Of a stretch of 64,000 nucleotides of DNA, positions 1 through 9,509 are shown one piece after another (the stretch's first letter is position 1; every line of letters begins with the position of its first letter). Source of the DNA: Ovoidimarina sp963698645 (GTDB lineage Bacteria > Pseudomonadota > Alphaproteobacteria > Rhodobacterales > Rhodobacteraceae); contig CAVORP010000001.1 of the NCBI GenBank assembly GCA_963698645.1, positions 620,001 to 684,000 of the forward strand, read 5' to 3'. The notes under the pieces are model-generated. The model saw only the letters and a list, made by a program, of their open reading frames with translations. It ran no database searches and was not told the origin of the DNA. A program made the translations under genes and the position numbers.

Positions 1-299
<299 letters not shown>

Positions 300-347
300 G
301 TTGGCTTCTCCTATCCGTCTAGATTGGTGTCAGATATGGTCAGCGGT

Positions 348-635
348 TCAGGCGATAACGCCCAGAATGTCGCTTTCCTTCATGATCAAAAGCTCTTCGC
401 CGTCCAGCGTGATCTCGGTGCCCGACCACTTGCCGAACAGGATCTTGTCGCCGGCCTTGACGTCCATCGCGATCCGGTCGCCGTCATCATCCTTGGCGCC
501 AGCGCCAACGGCAACGACTTCGCCCTCTGCGGGCTTTTCCTTGGCGCTGTCAGGGATGATCAGGCCACCCTTGGTTTTCTCGTCGCTCTCGACACGGCGG
601 ACGAGCACACGGTCATGCAGCGGAGTGAATGCCAT
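348..635 (-). CDS. groS: Co-chaperonin GroES
   Basis: The 10-kDa heptameric lid of GroEL. The 95-residue protein begins MAFTPLHDRVLVRRVES and has the mobile-loop region (KGGLIIPDSAKEKPAEG) and the GKWSGTEI segment typical of the family. A start 21 bases further upstream is open, but an AGGAG ribosome-binding site 8 bases before the internal ATG, and the normal family length, favour the start at 635. It is the first gene of the groES-groEL operon, just downstream of a CIRCE element. Confidence 0.96.
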   Translation of the reverse strand: MAFTPLHDRVLVRRVESDEKTKGGLIIPDSAKEKPAEGEVVAVGAGAKDDDGDRIAMDVKAGDKILFGKWSGTEITLDGEELLIMKESDILGVIA

Positions 636-668
636 CTTTGAACTCCTATGGTTCACGTTTCTCCCTCG

Positions 669-695
669 TTAGCACTCACCCGAGGCGACTGCTAA
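669..695. promoter_or_regulatory. CIRCE operator (HrcA binding site) of groESL
   Basis: An inverted repeat TTAGCACTC, nine spacer bases, then GACTGCTAA. It matches the CIRCE consensus (TTAGCACTC-N9-GAGTGCTAA) at 17 of 18 arm positions. It lies 33 bases upstream of the groES start, where HrcA binds to repress heat-shock genes. The single arm mismatch (C for G at 689) could be natural or one of the sequence errors seen in this window. Confidence 0.93.
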
Positions 696-846
696 CGGGC
701 GGGAGATAGGCAAGGCCGCAGGGCGAGTCAACACCCGCGCGTCAGAAAAGATCGCAGGAACGGGCGGGAACCTCACAGCGTAGGGAGTTCTTAAGCCAGG
801 CCGCCTAAAGACTTCATTTCAACATCTTGGACAAAAGTGCCAACCC

Positions 847-2302
847 ATGCCTGAGACGGTCAGACCAGACTTCTATGAACGGATGATCGCGCGTCATTCC
901 CTGGACAGCATCATCATCACCGGCACGGACGGGATCACGGAATGGGTCAACGAGGCCTTCACCCGCATGACCGGTTACCAGCTCGACGATATGGTGGGCA
1001 AGAAGCCGGGGGCGGTGCTTCAGGGCTCCGAGACCGAAACCGCAACCATACAGGCGATTTCCGACGCCCTGCGGAACCGAACCCCGATCCGCACCGAGAT
1101 CCGGAACATCGCTAAATCCCTCAGGCCCTTCTGGATCGACCTGCTCATCACGCCGATCTTTGATGACGACGGCAAACATACGCATTTCATGTCCATCCAG
1201 CGCGATATCACCGAACGCAAGGAGCGGGAGCAGGTCAACGAAGACATCCTGCGCCGTGAGAAACACCGCGAGGCCGAGCGTAGTCTTGTCGGGCAACTCA
1301 GCGAATGGCTCTATACTGCCAAGTCGCTGGACGAATTGCTGATGGTGGTCCGGCGCGGCATGGAAACACTGATACCCGAAGCGGAGGGGGCGCTCTTTTT
1401 CTACGCCGCGTCGCGCGACACGCTTGACCTCGCGGCATATTGGGGCGGGGCCGAGGCGCTGGATCGCGTCAAGCCGGACCAGTGCTGGGCGCTGCGGCGC
1501 GGGCGCGCCTATTCCTTCGGCACGCGCGCGATCGAATTCACCTGCGATCACGTCCCGGCGCGCGGAGTGTCCCTATTTCTGCCTGCCGATCGTGGCCCAT
1601 GGCGAAACCATCGGGCTTCTGCACCTCTGCTTCACCGGTCTCGACGTCACCATCGAACGCCGCTCGGACATCGAGGTGTTCATGCATCAGCGATGGCGCC
1701 TTGCCCTCTCCTGCGCCGAGCAGATCAGTCTTGCCGTGGCCAATGTCCGGCTCCGGCAGGAGTTGCTTGACCAATCGGTGCGCGATCCGCTCACCGGGCT
1801 GTGGAACCGCCGCTGGCTGCTCGAGACGATCCACAAGGTCCAAAACCGCGCCCGCCAGGCCAATATCCCGTTCTCGATCATCTCGCTCGACATCGACCAC
1901 TTCAAACAGTTCAACGACCATTACGGCCACGACGCAGGGGATACCGTTCTGCGCGATGCCGCCAAGATGATCGCAGATCTCGTCGACAGGCGCGGCCATG
2001 TCTGCCGCATGGGCGGCGAGGAATTCGTGATCATCTGCCCCGATCTCGACCACGAGCCGACATGCCGCTTGGCCGAAGAACTCCGCACGGCGCTGGCCAC
2101 GCATCAGATCACCTATGCCGGTGAGTGGCTGCCGGCGATCACGATCTCCTCGGGTGTCGCAAGCTTTCCCGACGATGGGGTCACGGTGGTCGACCTCATG
2201 CGCATCGCCGACATGGCGCTCTATGCCGCAAAGGACAGGGGCCGGGATCGCACGCTGTCTTGCCGCGAACTGCGGAACACAAAGCTGGACAGGACCGGCT
2301 GA
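847..2302 (+). CDS. PAS-GAF-GGDEF diguanylate cyclase (one apparent frameshift)
   Basis: A predicted cytoplasmic sensor that makes cyclic di-GMP from two GTP. An N-terminal PAS domain (about residues 10-130, with the N-E-A-F-T-R-M-T-G-Y core) and its PAC tail (ITERKEREQ) are followed by a GAF-like region and a C-terminal GGDEF domain whose catalytic loop GGEEF is encoded at 2012-2026. The RxxD inhibitory site that usually sits five residues before this loop is absent, so product feedback may be missing. The frame changes near 1571-1573; removing one C from CCC restores a continuous protein of about 484 residues (GVSYFCLPIVAHGE at the join). No membrane helix is seen. The ligand of the PAS/GAF part cannot be told. 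Confidence 0.85.
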
Positions 2303-2585
2303 CGCGAGAAAAAGCGACAGCAAGGCCCCACCGGCCCCGAGCCCTTTGTCGAACACGATCCGCGCAAGGCGATCCATCCTCACGCGCGCAACGTGTCACC
2401 CGTGCACCTGCTTGCCGCCGGCGGCCACGAAGAGATCTTCCGCGTCCCGCGCTGACCCGTCCCGGCAGGGCATGCAACACCGCCCGGCCCCGCGCCGGGC
2501 GGAACCGTTTGCCTACCCCCCTTAACAAGCCCGCACACCCCTCCTATAAGGCGCGCAACCTTGCACAAATCGCGGATGACCCTCC
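2303..2585 (+). other. Intergenic stretch after the diguanylate cyclase
   Basis: No gene is supported here. The diguanylate cyclase frame stays open for 50 codons after its TGA (to the next TGA at 2453-2455), but there is no start codon and I recognise nothing in the peptide. The stretch also holds a GC-rich hairpin (listed separately) and ends in the leader of the pyrophosphatase gene. Confidence 0.5.
2481..2501 (+). terminator. GC-rich hairpin, possible terminator
   Basis: CGCCCGGC, a five-base loop, then GCCGGGCG form a perfect 8-bp stem 80 bases before the pyrophosphatase gene. Only a short GTTT follows, so a factor-independent terminator is possible but weak. Confidence 0.35.
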
Positions 2586-3498
2586 ATGACCACCCTCGTC
2601 TTCGGCCATAAATCCCCCGACACCGACTCCACCGGCTCCCCCATCATCTGGGCATGGTACCTGAACCAGACCGGTGGCGATGCCGAAGCCGTGCTTCTGG
2701 GCGAACCCAATACCGAGGCCGCGTGGCTCCTGTCCCGCTGGGACCTGCCGAAGCCCCGCATCATCAAGGGCGTGGCCGAGGGCCAGCCGGTGGTCATCGT
2801 CGACACCAACAACCCCGCCGAACTGCCCGAGGAGATCAATGCCGCCGATATCCAGGCGATCATCGACCACCACAAGCTGGTGGGCGGGCTGGAGACCAAG
2901 GGGCCGATCGACATCACGATGCGCCCGCTCGCCTGCACCGCCACGATAATGCACGACCTGATGGACGGTGCGGAGATGCCCGACTGGGTCAAGGGTACGA
3001 TGCTGACCTGCATCCTCTCGGACACGCTGGAGTTCCGCTCGCCCACCACCACACCCCATGACCGCGCCGTGGCCGAGAAACTGGCCGCCGACCTGGGCAT
3101 CGCCATCCCCGGCTATGCGGCCGAAATGTTCGCCGCCAAATCCGACGTCTCGGCGTTTTCCGAAGCCGAACTTCTGCGGATGGACTCCAAGGAATACGAA
3201 GTGGGCGGCAAGCAGTTCCGGGTCTCGGTGCTCGAAACGACCGCACCGGCCGCGATCCTGTCGCGCAAGGATGCGCTGATGGCCGCCATGGGCCCGGTCG
3301 CGGAAGAGGACGGGGCCGATCAGGTCCTGCTCTTCGTGGTCGATATCCTGAACGAGGAGGCGACGCTTCTGGTGCCCGAACGATCTTGTGAAATCCGTGG
3401 CCGAGAAGAGCTTTGGGGCGACCGTCGCCGGCGATACCGTGGTTCTGCCGGGCATCATGAGCCGTAAGAAACAGATCATTCCGAACCTCTCCGTCTAG
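2586..3498 (+). CDS. ppaC: Manganese-dependent inorganic pyrophosphatase (family II; one apparent frameshift)
   Basis: A DHH-family enzyme that splits pyrophosphate to two phosphates, pulling biosynthetic reactions forward. The N-terminus begins with the metal-binding FGHKSPDTDS; VDTNNP and the DHH-type IIDHHKL follow, all family II hallmarks. The C-terminal DHHA2 domain carries SRKKQ near the end, the substrate-binding SRKKQ motif. The frame breaks near 3376; deleting one C from CCC gives VPNDLVKSVAEKSFG and a complete 303-residue protein that ends at the TAG of 3496-3498. It seems to be transcribed alone. Confidence 0.95.
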
Positions 3499-3548
3499 GC
3501 GCGGCGGTCAGATACGGGTTCAACACTTCCGCAAATCATGCGCATGCT

Positions 3549-3578
3549 ATGCGCATGGTTTCCGCATGATTTCCGCAT
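3549..3578. repeat. 30-bp dispersed repeat, copy 1
   Basis: A 30-base stretch rich in GCATG/CATGC words that recurs identically at 50434-50463. It begins ATGCGCATGGTTTCC and ends GATTTCCGCAT. Here it lies 18 bases upstream of the start codon of the HAD phosphatase gene, so it could overlap a promoter or leader. Its function is unknown. Confidence 0.85.
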
Positions 3579-3596
3579 TGCCGAAAAAGGCCAAAG

Positions 3597-4473
3597 ATGA
3601 CCCAGATCCTGACCGCCCTCACCGATGTCTCCGACCGCTATGACGCCTTGTTTTGCGACCTCTGGGGTTGTTTGCACAACGGCATCCGCCCATTTCCCGA
3701 GGCCGTTGCAGCGCTCCGCGCCTTCCGCGAAAAAGGCGGCATCGTCGTTCTGCTCACCAACGCCCCCCGCCCCCGTCACGGGGTCGAGGATCAGATCACG
3801 GCGATGGGCGTTCCGCGCGATTGCTGGGATACGATCGCCACGTCGGGCGACAGTGCGCGCCTTGCGATGTTCCGGGGCGTCATCGGCGACAAGGTCTATT
3901 TCATCGGCGAAGAACAGGGATCTGGGCTTTTTCGAACCGATCCACCTGATCGAAAATTGCCCGGAAATTCAACAGGGTTCCTCTTGCCGAGGCCGAAGGC
4001 ATCGTCTGCACCGGTCCGTTCGACGCCAAGGCAGACCCCGATGTGATGCGCCCCGACTTCCTGTTCGCCAAGACCCGCGGCTTGAAACTGCTTTGCGCCA
4101 ATCCCGATATCGTCGTCGACCGGGGCGACAGCCGCGAATGGTGCGCCGGCGCGCTCGCACGGCTCTATACCGAGATGGGCGGCGAGAGCCTCTATTTCGG
4201 CAAGCCGCATCCCGCCGGTCTACGATCTGGCGCGCAGACGGCTCGCCGAGTTAGGAACCGATATACCCGACAGCCGTATCCTTGCCGTGGGCGATGGCAT
4301 CCTGACCGACATCAAGGGGGCGCTGGGCGAGGATATCGATTCTCTGTTCGTCACGGGCGGTCTTGCAGCGGAAGAAACCCGAACCGGCCACAGCCCCGAT
4401 GCCCATGCACTAAGTGCCTATATTCGAAAAAGAAATGATCGAGCCGACCTATTCGATAGGGAAGCTGCGCTGA
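3597..4473 (+). CDS. HAD-superfamily class IIA phosphatase (four apparent frameshifts)
   Basis: A NagD/PGP-like HAD hydrolase of the type annotated as TIGR01459 in alphaproteobacteria; the substrate is unknown. The first catalytic motif reads FCDLWGCLHNG, the second is LLTNAPRP, and the last is VGDGILTDIKGA. The frame breaks four times (near 3920, 3975, 4213 and 4428), each cured by removing one base from GGG, GGG, CCC and AAAAA. The repaired protein has about 290 residues and ends PTYSIGKLR at the TGA of 4471-4473; without the last repair it would end at 4478. The four clean repairs are strong evidence that the interruptions are sequence errors. Confidence 0.85.
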
Positions 4474-4566
4474 CCTAGAATCTTCTGGACTTTCTGCATT
4501 CGCGAAGTAATAAAGTTACAAATTCATGCCCCATCTGGGTCTGATTATTGCGAAGCGGAGTGACAG

Positions 4567-5010
4567 ATGTTGGACAACATGCCGCGTGGCACCATCGTCA
4601 TCGAGGATCTCGAGATCGGGATGACCCGTGATCTGACGAAAGTGGTCACCGACCGCGATATCGAGATGTTCGCCGAGGTTTCCACCGACCGAAACCCGGT
4701 CCATCTCGACGACGCTTATGCGATGGACACGATCTTTGGCGGTCGCATCGCCCATGGCATGCTGACCGCCGGCCTGATCTCGGCGGTGATCGGCGAACAG
4801 CTTCCGGGCCACGGCACCGTCTATCTTGGTCAAAGCCTCAAGTTCCTGGCCCCCGTCCGCCCCGGCGACATGGTGCGCGCTGTCGTGACGGTGACCGAGA
4901 TCGACTATGCCAAACGCCGGGTCACGCTTGCCACCCATTGCGAGGTGGACGGCAAGCCGGTGCTCAAGGGCGAAGCGGTGGTTCTTGCGCCATCGGCCAA
5001 GTTCGACTGA
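4567..5010 (+). CDS. MaoC-like (R)-specific enoyl-CoA hydratase
   Basis: A 147-residue hot-dog-fold protein related to PhaJ, which hydrates trans-2-enoyl-CoA to (R)-3-hydroxyacyl-CoA. The hydratase-2 motif is present: STDRNPVHLD, with the catalytic Asp and His, followed by GRIAHGML. Its length fits a single-domain family member. It starts 94 bases after the HAD gene and ends 37 bases before ribF, so it may be part of the same transcript. The real acyl substrate is not shown by the sequence. Confidence 0.85.
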   Translation: MLDNMPRGTIVIEDLEIGMTRDLTKVVTDRDIEMFAEVSTDRNPVHLDDAYAMDTIFGGRIAHGMLTAGLISAVIGEQLPGHGTVYLGQSLKFLAPVRPGDMVRAVVTVTEIDYAKRRVTLATHCEVDGKPVLKGEAVVLAPSAKFD

Positions 5011-5047
5011 TCTTGCGCCCCTGCGCAGCCCCCGGTATCGGGGGGAA

Positions 5048-5980
5048 ATGCGGATCATTCGGGATCATCAATTCGTTGCCAGCGAAGATCGCGGTGCCTC
5101 CGCGGTCATCGGAAACTTCGATGGGATTCACCTGGGCCACCAGGCAGTCATCTCGCTTGCCTCCCAACAGGCCGCGCGACTGGGCTGTCCCACCGGTGTC
5201 GTCACCTTCGAACCGCACCCCCGCGAATTCTTTGCCCCCGATAGCCCGCCCTTTCGCCTGATGAACGCCGAGGCCAAGGCGAACAGGCTGGCCAAGCTCG
5301 GCGTGGACCTTCTTTATGAATTGACCTTCAACGCCGCATTGGCCGGTCTGTCACCGCGCGAGTTTGCCCGGAATGTTCTCTCCGAAGGGCTTGGTCTGGC
5401 CCATGCGGTGGTGGGTGCCGATTTCTGCTTCGGCAAGGGCCGTATCGGAACCGCCGCCGATCTTCAGGAATATGGCAAGGAGATGGGCTTTGGCGTCACC
5501 ATCGCGCCCCTTCTTTCCACCAGCGGGATAGAGGTCTCGTCCACACGCATCCGCGATGCGCTCACCGAGGGCCGCCCACAGGATGCCGCCCGGATGCTGG
5601 GCCACCTGCACCGGATCGAGGGCGAGGTGATCCGCGGCGACCAGCGCGGCCGCGACCTTGGCTACCCCACCGCGAACATGTCGATCGAGGGCCTGCACCC
5701 CCCGCGTTTTGGCGTCTATGCCACCCGGATCGACGTGCTGACCGGCCCGCACAAGGGCCATTATTCCGGCGTCTCATCCATGGGCGTCCGGCCGATGTTC
5801 GGGGTGAACACGCCCAATCTCGAAACCTTCCTCTTTGATTTCAAAGGGGATCTTTACGGAGAGCATCTTTCGGTCGCCCTTGTCGAATACCTCCGCCCCG
5901 AAGAGAAATTCGAAAGCCTTGACGCCTTGATCACCCAGATGGACGCCGACAGCGCACAGGCCCGAAAGATCCTGTCGTGA
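5048..5980 (+). CDS. ribF: Bifunctional riboflavin kinase / FAD synthetase
   Basis: Makes FMN from riboflavin and then FAD. The 310-residue protein has the N-terminal adenylyltransferase domain with GNFDGIHLGHQ (nucleotide-binding HxGH) and the ISSTRIR-like motif VSSTRIRDAL, then the C-terminal flavokinase domain with GYPTANM (substrate loop). The frame is open upstream to 4907, but the ATG at 5048 gives the usual family start and length. The stop overlaps the GTG start of the next gene (GTGA), so translation is probably coupled with the YcgN-like gene. Confidence 0.95.
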   Translation: MRIIRDHQFVASEDRGASAVIGNFDGIHLGHQAVISLASQQAARLGCPTGVVTFEPHPREFFAPDSPPFRLMNAEAKANRLAKLGVDLLYELTFNAALAGLSPREFARNVLSEGLGLAHAVVGADFCFGKGRIGTAADLQEYGKEMGFGVTIAPLLSTSGIEVSSTRIRDALTEGRPQDAARMLGHLHRIEGEVIRGDQRGRDLGYPTANMSIEGLHPPRFGVYATRIDVLTGPHKGHYSGVSSMGVRPMFGVNTPNLETFLFDFKGDLYGEHLSVALVEYLRPEEKFESLDALITQMDADSAQARKILS

Positions 5981-6450
5981 CAGACCCCATTGATCGAGAC
6001 GGTCTGCGCGACCGCTATTGGGAGCGTATTGCCCTGCGCAACATGACGCCCCGGGAGTGGGAGGCGCTTTGCGATGGCTGCGGCAAGTGCTGCCTCAACA
6101 AGCTGGAAGACGAAGAAACCGGCGAAGTCGCGCTGACCAGCGTGGCCTGCCGCCTTCTGGACGGCGAGACATGCCGCTGCGGCCAATACAAGATCCGCAA
6201 GACCCTCGTGCCGGAATGCATCGTGCTGACCCCGGGGACGATTGCCGATGTCGCCTATTGGCTGCCGGAAACCTGCGCCTACAAACTGCTCCATGAACAC
6301 AAGCCACTCTTCGACTGGCACCCGCTGATCTCGGGCAATCCCGACACGGTGCACCACGCGGGCGTTTCGGTCCGCGGCTGGACCGTGCCCGAGTTCGAGG
6401 TCGATGAGGACGACTGGGAAGACTACATCATCGAGGAACCGGGCATATGA
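5977..6450 (+). CDS. YcgN/UPF0260 family cysteine-cluster protein
   Basis: A 157-residue soluble protein of unknown function in the YkgJ/UPF0260 zinc/iron cysteine-cluster family. The signature cysteines are in CDGCGKCCLNK and in the later stretch VACRLLDGETCRCGQY, with a further Cys in VPECIVL. It starts with GTG overlapping the ribF stop and its own TGA overlaps the ATG of the threonine aldolase (ATGA), so it sits between two metabolic enzymes in a translationally coupled trio. Confidence 0.9.
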   Translation: MTDPIDRDGLRDRYWERIALRNMTPREWEALCDGCGKCCLNKLEDEETGEVALTSVACRLLDGETCRCGQYKIRKTLVPECIVLTPGTIADVAYWLPETCAYKLLHEHKPLFDWHPLISGNPDTVHHAGVSVRGWTVPEFEVDEDDWEDYIIEEPGI

Positions 6451-7496
6451 ATTTCGGCTCTGACAACATGGGTCCGGCCCATCCCAAGGTCATGGAGTCT
6501 GTGCTCCATGCGAACGACGGATATGCCATCCCCTATGGTGGCGACCTCCTGATGGACGAAGTGCGTGACAGGCTGCGGACCCTCTTTGAGGCGCCCGAGG
6601 CCGAGGTCTTTCTGGTGGCCACCGGAACCGCCGCGAACGCCCTTGCGCTGTCCACGCTGGTGCAGCCATGGCAGGCAGTCTTCTGCTCCGCCGTGGCCCA
6701 TATCCATGCCGACGAATGTGGCGCGCCCGAACTGTTCACGGGCGGATCGAAACTGATCCTCGTCCCCGAAACCGACGCCCGGATCGATGCCGAGGGTCTC
6801 AGCACGACGATCGAAGAGGGCCTGCCGCGCGGGCTTCATTTTGTCCAGCGGGGGGCCCTGTCGTTGACCCAGGTTACCGAACGCGGCACGGTCTATCCAC
6901 CAGGGACGCTTGCCGAACTGGCCCGGATCGCGAAAGCCCACGACATGCCGGTCCACCTGGATGGCGCGCGCTTTGCCAATGCCCTTGTGGCACTGGGGTG
7001 CAGCCCGGCCGAGATGACGTGGAAGGCCGGCATCGACGCGGTGAGTTTCGGCGCGACCAAGAACGGCTGTATGGGGGTCGAGGCGGTGATCCTGTTCGAT
7101 CCGGATTGGGCCGCGGAATTCGCCTTTCGCCGCAAACGCGGGGCGCACCTGTTCTCCAAGCACCGCTACCTCTCGGCACAGATGGCGGCCTATCTTCGGG
7201 ACGATCTCTGGCTCGACATGGCGCGGGCGTCGAATGCGGCGATGGCGCGGTTGGCGAAGGGGCTTCGCGCCCTTCCCGGGACCACGCTTCTGCATCCGGT
7301 CGAGGCCAACATGGCCTTCGTCACCCTGCCCCGCGCGGCGCATATCAGAGCAGTCAGGGAAGGCGCCGCGTATTTCCTGACATTGGAAGAGCTTGAAGGC
7401 GGCGCCCCCGACGATCCGATTGCCGCGCGACTGGTCACCAACTGGTCCACCACCGATGACGAGATCGACAGGTTTCTGGCGCTTCTGGCCGGTTAG
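6447..7496 (+). CDS. ltaE: Low-specificity L-threonine aldolase
   Basis: A PLP-dependent fold-type I enzyme that cleaves threonine/allo-threonine to glycine and acetaldehyde. The 349-residue protein has FGSDNMGPAHP at the start, the PLP-binding Asp region HLDGARFANA and the Schiff-base lysine in SFGATKNGCMG. It is the third gene of the ribF-ycgN-ltaE overlap run. A role in glycine supply is suggested by glyA elsewhere in the window but the two are not linked. Confidence 0.93.
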   Translation: MNFGSDNMGPAHPKVMESVLHANDGYAIPYGGDLLMDEVRDRLRTLFEAPEAEVFLVATGTAANALALSTLVQPWQAVFCSAVAHIHADECGAPELFTGGSKLILVPETDARIDAEGLSTTIEEGLPRGLHFVQRGALSLTQVTERGTVYPPGTLAELARIAKAHDMPVHLDGARFANALVALGCSPAEMTWKAGIDAVSFGATKNGCMGVEAVILFDPDWAAEFAFRRKRGAHLFSKHRYLSAQMAAYLRDDLWLDMARASNAAMARLAKGLRALPGTTLLHPVEANMAFVTLPRAAHIRAVREGAAYFLTLEELEGGAPDDPIAARLVTNWSTTDDEIDRFLALLAG

Positions 7497-7502
7497 TGCG
7501 GT

Positions 7503-8102
7503 TCAGAGTTTGCCCGACAGGTGCAGGTCAAGATCGTCGATCCGGTCCTGCCCCCAGAAACGCTCATCCTGATCGGTGATGTAGAACGGCGCGCCGAAGG
7601 CCCCGCGCGCAACCGCCTCTTCAAGGTTGGCGGCATAGGTCTCAGCCCCGGCCAGAAGCCCGCTATCGGCAAGATCGGGGTCGAACCCGGCCTCGGCCAG
7701 ACAATCACGGATCACCTCGTCCTGGGCAATATCCCTGTTATCCGCCCAGCAGGACCGGCCGAATGCATGCTGGAGCGCACCCAGATCACCGCCCCCGGCC
7801 CGTTGCGCGGCGATCAGGGCATAGGCGGACGGCGCGGCATTCGTGGGCCAATGCGCGGGCTTGATATTGAACGCAAGCCCCGCCTTCGCCGCCTGACGCC
7901 GCAATTCCTGCGCCCGGTATTCCTGCCGCGCCGGATGGCGGTCGGCGGGCGCCGTGCCACCGGTCCGCGCGAACAACGCAATCACATCCAGCGGTTTATA
8001 GGTGATCGTGCACCCATGACGGGCCGCAATCTCCTCGAACCGGGTTCCGGCAAGGTAGGTATAGGGCGAAATCGTCGCGAAAAAGTAATCGATATGCGGC
8101 AT
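7503..8102 (-). CDS. 2-hydroxychromene-2-carboxylate isomerase-like protein (DsbA-fold, kappa-GST type)
   Basis: A 199-residue thioredoxin-fold protein of the HCCA isomerase/kappa glutathione transferase family. MPHIDYFFATISPYTYLAG gives the catalytic Ser position (SPY) in place of the DsbA CxxC. C-terminal GAFGAPFYITDQDERFWGQDR is the cis-Pro-containing family motif. In naphthalene degraders this enzyme isomerises a ring-cleavage product, but no aromatic pathway genes are nearby, so a general glutathione-dependent role is equally likely. It converges on ltaE (6 bases between stops). Confidence 0.9.
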   Translation of the reverse strand: MPHIDYFFATISPYTYLAGTRFEEIAARHGCTITYKPLDVIALFARTGGTAPADRHPARQEYRAQELRRQAAKAGLAFNIKPAHWPTNAAPSAYALIAAQRAGGGDLGALQHAFGRSCWADNRDIAQDEVIRDCLAEAGFDPDLADSGLLAGAETYAANLEEAVARGAFGAPFYITDQDERFWGQDRIDDLDLHLSGKL

Positions 8103-8211
8103 TCGTCGTCCCTTCTGCCCGTCAGTTGTTTCCGCGACCTAAGGCCCGTGTTAAGCGGTGTCAACGTCACGAATCCGTCATGAAAGACGGTTGCCCGAGG
8201 GACCGCTGCCA

Positions 8212-9228
8212 ATGCCGCAACAGATCGAACCCAAACTTATCTCCGGAAATTCCAACCGACCGCTGGCCCAGGGCGTCGCCCGCCGCATGTCGATGCACCG
8301 AGGGGTCAATGTCGGCCTCGTCGATGCACGGGTCGAACGGTTCAACGATGCGGAGATCTTTGTCGAGGTGTTCGAGAACGTGCGCGGCGAGGACATGTTC
8401 ATCATCCAGTCAACGTCGAACCCCGCGAATGACAACCTGATGGAACTCCTGATCATGACCGATGCGCTGCGCCGATCCAGTGCCAGCAGGATCACTGCCG
8501 TGATCCCCTATTTCGGCTATGCCCGTCAGGATCGCCGCACCAAGGCACGCACGCCCATCACCGCCAAGATGGTGGCGAACATGATGGTTTCCGCCGGGAT
8601 CGAGCGCGTTCTGACCATGGATCTGCATGCCGCCCAGATCCAGGGCTTCTTCGATATCCCCGTGGACAACCTCTATGCCTCTCCGGTCTTTGCTCTGGAT
8701 ATCCGCAATCAGTTCAAGGACTTGTCGAAAGTCACCGTGGTGTCACCCGATGTCGGCGGCGTGGCCCGAGCCCGCGAACTGGCGCAGCGGATCGGCTGTG
8801 CTCTGGCAATCGTCGATAAACGCCGTGAGAAGGCGGGCGAAGTGGCCGAGATGACGGTGATCGGCGATGTGAAGGGTCAGACCTGCATCATCGTCGATGA
8901 CATCTGTGATACGGCCGGCACCCTGGTCAAAGCCTGCGACGTTCTGCTCGAAGCGGGCGCGAAGGAAGTGCACTCCTACATCACCCACGGCGTGCTGTCC
9001 GGGCCGGCGGTCGAACGGATCACCGGCTCGAAGATGAAAAGCCTCGTGATCACCGATTCCATCGCCCCCACGGACCCGGTCAAGGCCGCGCGGAACATCC
9101 GCATCGTGCCGACCGCGCCGATGTTCGCCCAGGCGATCCTGAATATCTGGAATGGTACCTCGGTCTCATCGCTCTTCGATCCAGCGACGCTGGAGCCGAT
9201 CTACGAAGGCATGTATTCGCGCAGCTAG
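8212..9228 (+). CDS. prs: Ribose-phosphate pyrophosphokinase
   Basis: Makes PRPP from ribose 5-phosphate and ATP for purine, pyrimidine, His and Trp synthesis. The 338-residue protein shows FVEVFENVRGEDMFIIQ, the catalytic flexible-loop region YFGYARQDRRTKAR, VDKRREKAGE and the PRPP-binding loop IIVDDICDTAGTL. A start at 8158 is open, but the ATG at 8212 (MPQQIEPKLISGNSN) matches the family N-terminus. The gene is intact with no frameshift. Confidence 0.97.
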   Translation: MPQQIEPKLISGNSNRPLAQGVARRMSMHRGVNVGLVDARVERFNDAEIFVEVFENVRGEDMFIIQSTSNPANDNLMELLIMTDALRRSSASRITAVIPYFGYARQDRRTKARTPITAKMVANMMVSAGIERVLTMDLHAAQIQGFFDIPVDNLYASPVFALDIRNQFKDLSKVTVVSPDVGGVARARELAQRIGCALAIVDKRREKAGEVAEMTVIGDVKGQTCIIVDDICDTAGTLVKACDVLLEAGAKEVHSYITHGVLSGPAVERITGSKMKSLVITDSIAPTDPVKAARNIRIVPTAPMFAQAILNIWNGTSVSSLFDPATLEPIYEGMYSRS

Positions 9229-9232
9229 CGGG

Positions 9233-9382
9233 TCAGATCGCGCCTGCGGCCACCACCACCATCGCGGCCAGAACAATCGCCAGCGCCATGACGTAATCGA
9301 CGGGCGCGCCCCTGTGGCGCCCCGCAAGAAAGTCGCGCGCCCTGCGCCGACCCTCGACGATCCTGTCCTTGTTCCAGTCCAT
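9233..9382 (-). CDS. Small single-helix membrane protein (49 aa)
   Basis: A 49-codon frame with an ATG preceded by a G-rich ribosome-binding region (GGGGGC). The N-terminal half is basic (MDWNKDRIVEGRRRARDF) and the C-terminal half is one hydrophobic helix (VMALAIVLAAMVVVAAGAI) reaching the last residue, which fits a positive-inside tail-anchored peptide. It is squeezed between prs and the glutamate-synthase-like gene with only 4 bases to the prs stop. No family is recognised; the gene is plausible because the helix and charge pattern are coherent. Confidence 0.5.
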   Translation of the reverse strand: MDWNKDRIVEGRRRARDFLAGRHRGAPVDYVMALAIVLAAMVVVAAGAI

Positions 9383-9509
9383 TGTGCCCCCAACAGATGG
9401 TTGGTCGTTTCTACCTCAGACTTCGGGCGTGTTCATCCTCTCAGCCGGAAACACTCCGTTTACCTTTGCCAAGGGCTCGGATTAGGTTTGGGCATAAAAG
9501 GAGCATTCC

